A stretch of 64,000 bases of DNA from Nocardiopsis_B mangrovi (GTDB taxonomy: Bacteria; Actinomycetota; Actinomycetes; Streptosporangiales; Streptosporangiaceae), in contig NZ_JBHSFQ010000031.1 of the NCBI RefSeq assembly GCF_042653925.1, positions 1-64,000 of the forward strand, written 5' to 3'. Positions within the stretch are counted from its first letter, which is position 1; each line of letters begins with the position of its first letter. The notes under the pieces are model-generated. The model had not been told where the DNA came from. It did no database searches and was given only the letters and a program-made list of their open reading frames with translations. The position numbers were made by a program, and so were the translations under genes. This document shows, one piece after another, positions 42,323 to 49,349 of the stretch.

Positions 42323-43611
42323 GGCGTTCCTTCGGCTGAGGGCGGTTGGGGGTCGAAGGTGATGGGCAGCCGGGTGAGCGAGCGGGCGAAGATCGACACC
42401 CGCCACTCCAGTTCTTCGGGCGGCACCCCGAGCCGCAGTCCGGGCAGGCGGCGCAGGAGGGTGCGCAGGCCCGTGTTGGCGATCATGATCGCGGTGTCCT
42501 GAGCGGGGCAGCGGTGCGGCCCCACGCCGAACGCGAGGTGCGCGCGGTTGGGCGCCGAGCCCATGCTCTCGGCGTACTCCTGGGCCACGTTCCTGTTGGC
42601 GGCGGCGTAGCCGAGCATGACCGGCTCGCCCTCCTTGATCTCCTGCCCGTTCGCGAGGGGGATGTCGGAGGTGGGGTACATGACCGGGTAGTTGGTCAAG
42701 GGGGAGTCGCTCCACAGCACCCGGTCGACCGCGTCCTCGATACTCGTGCGCGAGCCGGCGACGTCGTCGCCGAGGTCGCGGTCGGTCAGCAGGATGCGCA
42801 TGGCGTTGGCGATGAGATTGGCCGTCGGCTCGTTGCCCGCGCCGACGATCAGCACGAGGTGCTGGAGGATCTCTTCGTCGGCCAGCTCCGCGCGGTGCTC
42901 CAGCAGGCCCGTGGTGACGTCCTTGCCCGGCTGCCGGCGCTTGCGGGTGATCTCGGCGGAGGCCACGCGCTCCAGTTCGGCGTTGGCGCGTTCGGCGTGG
43001 ATCCCGTCGAACAGGTCGCGCATCGCGACCGCGAACCTGCGGGCGTTCTCCTCCTCGAACCCGAAGAGGTGGTTGATCACCAGGAAGGGGAGCAGCCGCG
43101 CGTACTCCTCCAAGAGCTCGGCCTCCCCCCGCTCGCAGAAGGCGTCGATCAACTGGTTCGCCGATGCCCGGGCGACCTCGGTCAGCGCCTGGGGGTCCGT
43201 CGCGGCGAGGCTGTCGGTGACGGCGCGGCGCAGCCGCTGGTGCTCGGCGCCGTCGGCGAAGAGCACGTTGGGGCGGTGCATCATCATGCCGAGCGTCCCG
43301 GAGTCGTCGGCGAGCCGGCCCTCGCGCCAGTCGCGCCAGCGGCGGGAGTCGCGGCTGAACGTGCGGGTATCGCGGCACCAGGAGATCAGCGTGGCGTAGT
43401 CGATCACCGACCAGCCGCGCACCCCCGGCTCCAGCTCAACGGGGATGACCGGGCCGTACTCCTTGCGCAACCGCTCATTGACGGTTTGCGGGTCGGCATG
43501 GAATTCGGGCTCGTACAGTGCGGCGTACGGGCAAGGAGGGGAGGTCACTCGGATCGTTCCTCGCTCATCATCGGCGGTCGAAGGCGGGAAGTGGGCATCG
43601 GAATCGGTCAT
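42208..43611 (-). CDS. Cytochrome P450, CYP157-like, lacking EXXR
   Basis: A 467-aa P450-fold protein. The heme loop is present (AFGVGPHRCPAQDTA) and the I-helix reads VGAGNEPTANLI, the form seen in CYP157 proteins. The K-helix, where P450s have EXXR, reads VDRVLWSDSP: both the Glu and the Arg are missing, replaced by Arg and Trp. CYP157 members are the known exception that lost EXXR. The C-terminal 25 residues are Ser/Pro-rich and overlap the start of the CYP154-like gene. In Streptomyces CYP157 and CYP154 occur together in conservons; here no cvnA-D genes are adjacent. Confidence 0.9.
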   Translation of the reverse strand: MTDSDAHFPPSTADDERGTIRVTSPPCPYAALYEPEFHADPQTVNERLRKEYGPVIPVELEPGVRGWSVIDYATLISWCRDTRTFSRDSRRWRDWREGRLADDSGTLGMMMHRPNVLFADGAEHQRLRRAVTDSLAATDPQALTEVARASANQLIDAFCERGEAELLEEYARLLPFLVINHLFGFEEENARRFAVAMRDLFDGIHAERANAELERVASAEITRKRRQPGKDVTTGLLEHRAELADEEILQHLVLIVGAGNEPTANLIANAMRILLTDRDLGDDVAGSRTSIEDAVDRVLWSDSPLTNYPVMYPTSDIPLANGQEIKEGEPVMLGYAAANRNVAQEYAESMGSAPNRAHLAFGVGPHRCPAQDTAIMIANTGLRTLLRRLPGLRLGVPPEELEWRVSIFARSLTRLPITFDPQPPSAEGTPWKQSHSSPETSTASPDASAPSGRSSLSNFLARLMRGR

Positions 43612-44022
43612 TCGGACGGCCGGGCCGGGCCGGCGCCACCGCCCGGTCCGGGATCACCGAAACCTTGCGGGACGGGCGGTTCGGGTCGAAACCCTAGCGC
43701 TTTCGCCCGCACCGTGAAAGGCGTGGCGAAACCGGACGGCCACGCAGCGTCCCTACACGCCGCGCGCCGCCGCGGGTCCGCCGGTGCGTGGCCGGCGCCG
43801 TCCGCCCTGGGGTTTCGGCCCGCGATCGGCGGCCGCACCCGCCGTCCATTGCCGGGACACCTGGGGACGCGTACATAGAGGGCAGGGGTATCCGCGGCGG
43901 GGTGTCCGCCCCGGGATCGGCGCCGGTCGATCGGCGGGCCGCTGGACGCCCTCCGCCCCAGGCCCGCCCGAGCGCCCCCGCGCGCCTCTCGCCGGAGTGC
44001 GGCCGCACGGGGGCGCCCACGG
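43612..44022. other. Intergenic region upstream of the P450 pair
   Basis: About 410 bp between the P450 and copper-chaperone genes, both on the minus strand. Very GC-rich with inverted GGCC stretches near 43620-43640; no convincing gene in any frame and no strong hairpin. The P450 promoter should lie in it. Confidence 0.4.
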
Positions 44023-44238
44023 TCAGCTCTTGACCGTGTAACCGGCCTCGTCGACCGCCGCGCGGACCAGCGCGGCGTCCACGGGGCCGTCGCCGGCCAC
44101 GGTGACCCGGCCGGCGGCGACATCGACGTCGACGCCGGTCACCCCGGGGACCGCTCCGACCTCACGGCCGACCGACTCGGCGCAGTGTGCGCAGGTCATG
44201 CCCTCGACTTCGTAGACCGTGCTCGTACCGACGGACAT
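44023..44238 (-). CDS. copZ: Heavy-metal-associated domain protein (CopZ-type copper chaperone)
   Basis: A 71-aa HMA domain: betaalphabeta fold with the Cu-binding loop GMTCAHCAESV at residues 13-23 and the C-terminal VRAAVDEAGYTVK. It carries Cu(I) in the cytoplasm to efflux ATPases or CsoR. ATG 44238 follows GAGGCGGAC on the minus strand. Directly upstream (44327-44357) is a perfect palindrome of the CsoR-operator type, so copper-dependent derepression is expected. The P-type ATPase and CsoR genes are not in the window. Confidence 0.92.
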   Translation of the reverse strand: MSVGTSTVYEVEGMTCAHCAESVGREVGAVPGVTGVDVDVAAGRVTVAGDGPVDAALVRAAVDEAGYTVKS

Positions 44239-44326
44239 GTCCGCCTCCTCGTGTGCTCGTTCGCGACGGCGCTGTGTACGCCCGGCGCCGCCCGGCGCGG
44301 ACCTGCCCCGCCCGGCGGCGACATCA

Positions 44327-44357
44327 GGATTGCATACCCCTAGGGGGTATGCAATCC
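44327..44357. promoter_or_regulatory. CsoR-like operator
   Basis: GGATTGCATACCCC (44327-44340) and GGGGTATGCAATCC (44344-44357) are perfect 14-bp arms around TAG. The core TACCCC-n-GGGGTA is the hallmark of CsoR-family sites, and it sits 90 bp upstream of the copper chaperone start. Confidence 0.82.
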
Positions 44358-44738
44358 CGGTGCGGACACCTCCACACCCGGGCCCGCCACCCCCGGGCCG
44401 GCCTCGCTGGAAAACACGCCCGCGACCGAATTCGGCCGGGATTGGAAATCACCTATTCAGCCGCCTGAAAAAGGCGCGAAATCCCTATACAGCAAGCAGA
44501 ACAGAAGCCATTTTGTCCCCAGATATTGCACCAGTCGGGAGCGCCTTTCGCCCCTATTCCACCGAATCAGACCCTGGGTGACCTGGATCACTTCCGGGTT
44601 CGCGGTTGGGGGCGCCCGCTGGTGGCGAGATCTCCCACCGTGCAGGGCCCGCACAGGCTTCACCTCGTCAGAAGTGATCGCACCGGAGCGAGAAGCAGCA
44701 GCGAAAATTCCCTCGCATCACAAGCGCAAAGGATCGAA
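44358..44738. other. Long leader upstream of the small secreted peptide
   Basis: About 380 bp between the CsoR-like operator and the secreted peptide gene, with AT-rich stretches unusual for this genome and a small hairpin CGCCT-GAAAA-AGGCG (around 44463-44477). No gene is supported. It probably contains the promoter and a structured 5' leader of the following gene; no known riboswitch was recognised. Confidence 0.4.
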
Positions 44739-44972
44739 ATGCAGAACATGAAGCGCGTCCTCCTCGGTTCCGCAATCGTCGTCCCCGCTCTGATCGGCAT
44801 GGCGGGCACCGCGTCCGCCGACGTCGACGCCGCCGCCTTCCAGGGCAAGGCGGGCTACCACTCCAGCGATGCCTTCAACGTGCTCTACGAGCCCCACGGG
44901 TTCGCCCTGTCCGACGTCGAAACCGAGACCGGTTACGCCGAGCTTGAGGGCGGGGCCGTCTCCACCCGCTGA
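44739..44972 (+). CDS. Small secreted protein
   Basis: A 77-aa precursor. A Sec signal peptide is evident: MKRVLLGSAIVVPALIGMAGTASA, with cleavage after ASA (about residue 27). The mature part of ~50 residues is acidic, begins DVDAAAFQGKAGYHSSDAFNV, and contains a YEPHGFALSDVETETGYAELE stretch without Cys. I do not recognise a family. The ATG 44739 has AAAGGATCG upstream; the inner ATG 44748 is an alternative. Following at 24 bp is a perfect 19-bp hairpin terminator. The long AT-rich leader suggests regulated expression. Confidence 0.75.
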   Translation: MQNMKRVLLGSAIVVPALIGMAGTASADVDAAAFQGKAGYHSSDAFNVLYEPHGFALSDVETETGYAELEGGAVSTR

Positions 44973-44995
44973 CCCACCGGGTCCTCATAACGGGG

Positions 44996-45040
44996 GGACG
45001 CCCCCGTCGGCCGGCTCGTATCCGGCCGACGGGGGCGTCC
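44996..45040. terminator. Perfect 19-bp hairpin between convergent genes
   Basis: GGACGCCCCCGTCGGCCGG (44996-45014) and its complement (45022-45040) around a 7-nt loop CTCGTAT, located between the small secreted protein gene and the convergent GNAT gene. Confidence 0.72.
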
Positions 45041-45140
45041 TGCGTCACGGCGGTACCCGCGCCGGTCCCGCCGCACGGGCGGACCGGGCGGGCGGACCGG
45101 GCGGGCCGGCCCGCCGGAGACGCGCCGGGCCGCGCCGGCG

Positions 45141-45740
45141 CTAGTCGGCCTTGAGGGCCAGCCGGGCGATGGGCCGGCCGCTGACCGGGTGCGCGGAGCA
45201 GGCGAAGCCCGCCTTCTGGAACATGCGCACGGTCCCGGTGTAGACCTCGGCGCTGGGGGCGCGCCCGCCCGCGGTGTCGACGGGATAGGCCTCCAGCACC
45301 CGGCCGCCGCCGTCGCGCGCGTATTCCACGGCGGCGTCGAGGAGCTGGGCGCCCAGCCCTTTGCGGCGGCGGCGCGGCGGGAGCCAGAAGCACACGACCG
45401 ACCACACGCCGGGCTCGTCGGGATCGGCGGGGCGCAGCGACCGCGAACGGGACAGGCGGATGAAGTCGTCGCGCGGGGCGACGGAGACCCACCCGCACGG
45501 CAGGCCGTCCTCGTAGGCGAGCAGTCCGGGGATCCTGCCGTCCAGCGTCAGCCGGCGCAGCTCCTCGCGGTTGCCGGCGCCCCGCTCCGCGGGGGCACAG
45601 GACACGCTGGCGGTGAAGTCCTTCGCCCTGCGGCGGTAGTACGCGCACCAGCAATGGCCATAGGCTCCGGTCCGCCCGAACAGGCGCTCCAGGTCGTCCC
45701 ACCGATCCGGGGTGGCGGGCTCGATCGAGACGATGGTCAT
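45141..45740 (-). CDS. GNAT family N-acetyltransferase
   Basis: A 199-aa acetyltransferase. The acetyl-CoA site is in VVCFWLPPRRRRKGLGAQLLDAAVEYA (the R/Q-x-x-G-x-G/A type loop, here RRKGLGA), preceded by strands GLLAYEDGLPCGWVSVAPR. The N-terminal Cys/Trp-rich segment GHCWCAYYRRRAKDF is typical of a group of actinobacterial GNATs of unknown substrate. ATG 45740 has GAGGGGG upstream; the frame is open to 45962 but upstream residues look non-coding. Confidence 0.88.
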   Translation of the reverse strand: MTIVSIEPATPDRWDDLERLFGRTGAYGHCWCAYYRRRAKDFTASVSCAPAERGAGNREELRRLTLDGRIPGLLAYEDGLPCGWVSVAPRDDFIRLSRSRSLRPADPDEPGVWSVVCFWLPPRRRRKGLGAQLLDAAVEYARDGGGRVLEAYPVDTAGGRAPSAEVYTGTVRMFQKAGFACSAHPVSGRPIARLALKAD

Positions 45741-45873
45741 CTGACCCCCTCGGACACGGGACTCGGTTGTGACATAGCACACTAGCGACTCACCGCGCGC
45801 TACGGCACCCTTCGCACGGGTCTCTTGCGGCCATCCGTCCCGATATGGGGTCTCTGCCGGACGTATCCGGACC

Positions 45874-46668
45874 CTAGACGCCGTCGCGCGTCCTTTCCGC
45901 GTCCCGCCGCAGCTCGGCGATCTCCGACCGCAGGGCGCGCAGCTCCACCAGCACCGGATCATCGCCGGCCGCCGCCGCCTTCTCCTCGTCGTTCTCGTGC
46001 TCCAGCGCCTCGACCGCCACCGCGATGAACAGGTTCAGCGCGACGAACGTCGAGGCGAGGATGAAGGCCACGAAGAACACCCACGCGGCCGGCTGCTCGG
46101 CCATCACGGTCTGGGCGATCTCGCCCCAACTGTCGCCGGTCATGATCTGGAACAGGGTGAACAACGCGGTCAGGATGTCGCCGAAGTACTGGGGCGCGCT
46201 GCCCCCGAAGAGGTTGGTGGCCATCACGGCGGCCACGTAGAGCAGCAGCCCGACCAGCAGGGAGATCGACGCCATCCCCGGGAGCGCCTTGAAGAGCCCG
46301 GTCACCACGTGCCGCAGCGTCGGGATGACCGACAGCAGGCGCAGCACCCGCAGCACGCGCAGGACCCGCAGCACCGAGAAGGGGCCCGAGGTCGGCAGCA
46401 GCGCGATACCGATGATCACCAGGTCGAACCAGCTCCAGGGATCGCGGAAGAAGGCGGACCGGTGGGCGAAGATGCGCAGGCCCAGCTCCACCACGAACAC
46501 CGCGAGCACGAAGAGGTCGATGCGGTGCAGCGTCTCCCCGTACCGGGCCATGATCGCGGGGGAGGTCTCCAGCCCGAGGATCAGGCCGTTGACGAGGATG
46601 AGGGAGATGATGGCCGTCTGGAACCAGCGCGCTTCGACCACGCCCCGGACACGTTCTCGCAGGGTCAC
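45874..46668 (-). CDS. NaChBac-type voltage-gated ion channel
   Basis: A single-domain six-helix cation channel of about 264 aa. S4 has Arg every third residue (SVLRVLRVLRVLRLLSVIP). The pore reads LFTLFQIMTGDSWGEIA: where NaChBac has TLESWAS, this has TGDSW, so the filter Glu is replaced by Asp and Leu by Gly. S6 ends AFILASTFVALNLFIAVAVEAL, and a C-terminal coiled coil (LVELRALRSEIAELRRDAERT) should tetramerise it. The start is taken as GTG 46668, with GGATGGAG 8 nt upstream; ATG 46695 in the same frame is an alternative. Confidence 0.9.
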   Translation of the reverse strand: MTLRERVRGVVEARWFQTAIISLILVNGLILGLETSPAIMARYGETLHRIDLFVLAVFVVELGLRIFAHRSAFFRDPWSWFDLVIIGIALLPTSGPFSVLRVLRVLRVLRLLSVIPTLRHVVTGLFKALPGMASISLLVGLLLYVAAVMATNLFGGSAPQYFGDILTALFTLFQIMTGDSWGEIAQTVMAEQPAAWVFFVAFILASTFVALNLFIAVAVEALEHENDEEKAAAAGDDPVLVELRALRSEIAELRRDAERTRDGV

Positions 46669-46850
46669 CGAACAGGCTCCATCCATTCCACGCATACGGG
46701 GGCGGCGTCGGCAGAGCCTACCCGCAGGCGATCACCGGAGATCGCCGCGGCGGCGCGCCTCCCGGGAAGCCGGTGACGAAAGACCCGAACCGGACACACG
46801 CCGCGAATCGGCCGCACCGGCGGCCGGGCCACCCCCGGGGAGCGGGCGGC

Positions 46851-47156
46851 TCAGTCGGTCACACGGCTCCCAGGCGCCGAATACACCAGGTCCGCGTAGT
46901 CGGGGTGGCGCTGGATCCAGCCCTTGACGAACGGGCACAGCGGGAGCACGGCCAGCCCTCGCGCCCGCACATCGTCCAGCGCGCCGCGCACCAGCGTGCC
47001 GCCGACCCCCTTGCCCTCGTACGACGCGGGAACCTCGGTGTGGGTGAAGACGATCATCTCGTCCGTGGGGATGTAGACGGCGAACCCGGCCAGGGAGTCG
47101 CCGTCGCGGACCTCGAAGCGCTTGGCCGACGGGACATCGGTGACGGTCAGGTCCAT
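46851..47156 (-). CDS. YidJ-type GNAT N-acetyltransferase
   Basis: A 101-aa minimal acetyltransferase of the Acetyltransf_CG family: DSLAGFAVYIPTDEMIVFTHTEVPASYEGKGVGGTLVRGAL with the acetyl-CoA loop GKGVGG, and LCPFVKGWIQRHPDYADLVY at the C-terminus. These small proteins lack the N-terminal part of ordinary GNATs; their substrates are unknown. Its start overlaps the end of the DUF5996 gene by ten bases, so the two are co-translated. Confidence 0.9.
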   Translation of the reverse strand: MDLTVTDVPSAKRFEVRDGDSLAGFAVYIPTDEMIVFTHTEVPASYEGKGVGGTLVRGALDDVRARGLAVLPLCPFVKGWIQRHPDYADLVYSAPGSRVTD

Positions 47157-48094
47157 GGGCCCCCCTCCCGGCGGTACGGATCGGTCACGCCGTGGGGGCA
47201 GGCGAGCGCGTCGACGGGCCAGCCGGCCGGCTCCGCCCCCGCCCGGTAGGCCGCCTCGTAGAAGGCGAGGACGGCGCCGGCGCGATCGGCCTCCTCGCGC
47301 ACCCTGTCGTAGCGGAGCAGCGCGAGGTGGCCGCTGCCGCCGGTGGCCCATTCGGCGCCTTTGGGCAGCGGCCGGTCGGTGATGCCGTCCGGTTCGGGAG
47401 CGGCGTAGGAGTAGAACGCCGGCTCGGGGACGGTGTCGTCGCCGAACCAGAACCCGAAGCTGATCGCCTCGCGCGAGTACGCCTCGCGGATCAGCGGGCC
47501 GGCCTCGCGCGGCTGGTCGACCGGGCGGTCGAGGAACCGGGTGACCGCGATGTCGAGGGTGTGCCAGAAGTGGTGCACCGGGCTGGTCTTGCCCGAGAAG
47601 CGCGCCGCGAACTCCTCCAACACCAGGTTCACCTGCGACAGCACCTGCCAGTAGCGCGTGGCGGCGGCGGTGTCGTAGGCGGCGTGCTCGGTGTCCTCGA
47701 CGAATGGGCGGCCGGAGTCGGCGAGGTCGTAGGGGCGCGCGATGTGGATACGGGCATGCACCCCGATGCTTTCGAGGGTGCCCAGAAGCTCGCGATAGAA
47801 CGAGGAGACGCTGTGGCCCCGCATGGGGAAGGACGCGCCGCGGCCGTCGACCGTGCTCGCCACCAGGCGGTGGCCGACCAGGTCGAGGTCGATGGTGAAG
47901 ATCGGGTTGCCGTCGATCCGGCCCATCGGCCGGGTGGTCAGGCCGGTGCCGGTGAGGTGGAAGGGCACGTGCCACCAGTGGTTGCGGCGCGGGCTCGCCG
48001 CCAGGCGGATCTTGCCGACGATCTGCAGGAAGCGGTGCAGGGTCTGCTTGGTGTCGCGCCACTCCGCCAACGGCATCGCGGGGAACAGCTCCAC
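47147..48094 (-). CDS. DUF5996 family protein
   Basis: A 315-aa protein of a family with no known function. Characteristic segments: MPLAEWRDTKQTLHRFLQI, RRNHWWHVPFHLTGTGLTT, DIDLVGH-like IDLDLVGHRLVASTVDG and the C-terminal AISFGFWFGDDTVPEPAFYSYAAPEPDG. It is soluble and rich in His and Trp. GTG 48094 is chosen because AGAGGAGGAG lies five bases upstream; an ATG at 48133 in frame gives 13 more residues. It is followed by a co-translated GNAT, so both may act in one process. Confidence 0.85.
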   Translation of the reverse strand: MELFPAMPLAEWRDTKQTLHRFLQIVGKIRLAASPRRNHWWHVPFHLTGTGLTTRPMGRIDGNPIFTIDLDLVGHRLVASTVDGRGASFPMRGHSVSSFYRELLGTLESIGVHARIHIARPYDLADSGRPFVEDTEHAAYDTAAATRYWQVLSQVNLVLEEFAARFSGKTSPVHHFWHTLDIAVTRFLDRPVDQPREAGPLIREAYSREAISFGFWFGDDTVPEPAFYSYAAPEPDGITDRPLPKGAEWATGGSGHLALLRYDRVREEADRAGAVLAFYEAAYRAGAEPAGWPVDALACPHGVTDPYRREGGPWT

Positions 48095-48331
48095 GCGGCT
48101 CCTCCTCTCGGCGGGCCCCGCCATCACCGGCACCGCCCGGCCGCCGCACCGGGACCGGCCGGGCCCGCGGGGCGGACCACCTCAGCACACCTCACGGACG
48201 TCACATTACCGTCAGTGACCGTCGCATCACCGGACCCGGCGCGCCGGGCGACGGCGCGTGTCCGGCACCGGCCGTCCCGGCGCGGCACGTCACGGCGACA
48301 GCGACGACGGCCGCGCGGCGCAGGCGGACCG

Positions 48332-49072
48332 TCAGGTCCGTCCGGGTCCGCCGCGCAGGTCGCCCGCCCGCACCAGGACCGCGGCCCGGTTGCCCGCGCG
48401 CATCCTCTCCAGAGCGGCGGTCCCCTCGGGGAGGGCAACCTTGCGGGTACGCGCCGCGACGGCGATGACCGCGCCGCCGGGCAGGACCGCGGCCAGCGCC
48501 CGCAGCAGCGCGGGAACGGGGTCGCCCTCGGGGAGCCGGCCCGACCAGTGGCTGAGGTCGCCGTAGGGCACGTCGGTGAGCACGACGTCCACCGGGCCGG
48601 GCGGCTCCGGTGCGAAAGCGTCACCGGTGCGCACGGCGCGGGGCAGGTCGCCGCCCATCGCCGCCAGGCGGCCGGAGAGGCGGCGGGCCGCCGCGGCCCG
48701 GTCCAGGAACGACGGTTTGCCGAACCGGTCGGCGTCGGCGCGCAGCTCCCGCTCGCGTGCCGCCAGGCCCTCCGCGGTCAGCAGCTCCAGGTTGCGGGCC
48801 GCCAGGCCCGCGGCCGCGTCGTCGGCATCGGTGGCGAGCACCCGGGACAGCCGGTCGCGGTGCAGCAGGCCCACCGCGGTCGCCAGGTGCCCGCTGCCGC
48901 AGCACGGGTCCCACAGGGCGATGGGGCGGTCGCCCGCGTAGGCCGCCGCGCGCTGGAACAGCTCGTCGGCCAGGCGCACGGGGAAGCCGGGGTACCCGGG
49001 GGCCGAGCGGAACACGCGGCCGCTCGCGAGGTCGGAGTGGTCGGCCCGCTCGGTGGCGTAGCGGTAGGCCAC
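48332..49072 (-). CDS. AviRa-like 23S rRNA methyltransferase
   Basis: A 246-aa SAM-dependent methyltransferase resembling AviRa, which methylates 23S rRNA and gives avilamycin/evernimicin resistance. Features: VAYRYATERADHSDLASGRVFRSAPGYPGFPVRLADE, motif I LWDPCCGSGHLATAV, and VDVVLTDVPYGDLSHW. The GTG start has AAGGAGGT seven bases upstream; the longer open frame reaching ATG 49132 would run through the tRNA-Asp terminator hairpin and is rejected. An intrinsic resistance or ribosome-maturation role is likely. Confidence 0.85.
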   Translation of the reverse strand: MAYRYATERADHSDLASGRVFRSAPGYPGFPVRLADELFQRAAAYAGDRPIALWDPCCGSGHLATAVGLLHRDRLSRVLATDADDAAAGLAARNLELLTAEGLAARERELRADADRFGKPSFLDRAAAARRLSGRLAAMGGDLPRAVRTGDAFAPEPPGPVDVVLTDVPYGDLSHWSGRLPEGDPVPALLRALAAVLPGGAVIAVAARTRKVALPEGTAALERMRAGNRAAVLVRAGDLRGGPGRT

Positions 49073-49120
49073 GGCGCTCACCTCCTTGGCCGGCGGATTC
49101 CGCGGGCCGGACATGAAGAA

Positions 49121-49143
49121 GCCCGGGGCCATGGGCTCCGGGC
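49121..49143 (-). terminator. Hairpin downstream of tRNA-Asp (1)
   Basis: GCCCGG (49121-49126) and CCGGGC (49138-49143) with a partly paired interior; on the minus strand it is followed by TTCTTC. It lies 15 bp after the tRNA-Asp 3' end. Confidence 0.6.
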
Positions 49144-49157
49144 GGTGGTGTGAGGGG

Positions 49158-49232
49158 CGGTCCTGACGGGATTTGAACCCGCGGCCTCCACCTTGACAGG
49201 GTGGCGAGCACTCCTAGCTGCTCCACAGGACC
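49158..49232 (-). tRNA. tRNA-Asp (GUC), copy 1
   Basis: 75 nt. Acceptor GGTCCTG/CAGGACC, anticodon stem CCACC/GGTGG with loop CTGTCAA (anticodon GTC), T-arm GCGGGTTCAAATCCCGT. No encoded CCA. The same sequence recurs at 53215-53289. Confidence 0.96.
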
Positions 49233-49349
49233 TCGGTGCGGACGGGATCGCCGTCCACACGTCCAACTGTAGCGGCTCCGCCGAGCGCTCCGTCCCATCG
49301 GGACGCCCGGGGCCGCCGCCGGGCGGGTTCCGGCCCGCTCCGCCCCGGG

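Noticed and set aside
44358..44738. Riboswitch (for example c-di-AMP type) in the leader of the small secreted protein
   Set aside because: Some G-rich and GGGTGAC-like segments resemble parts of such motifs, but the conserved order of elements could not be recognised.
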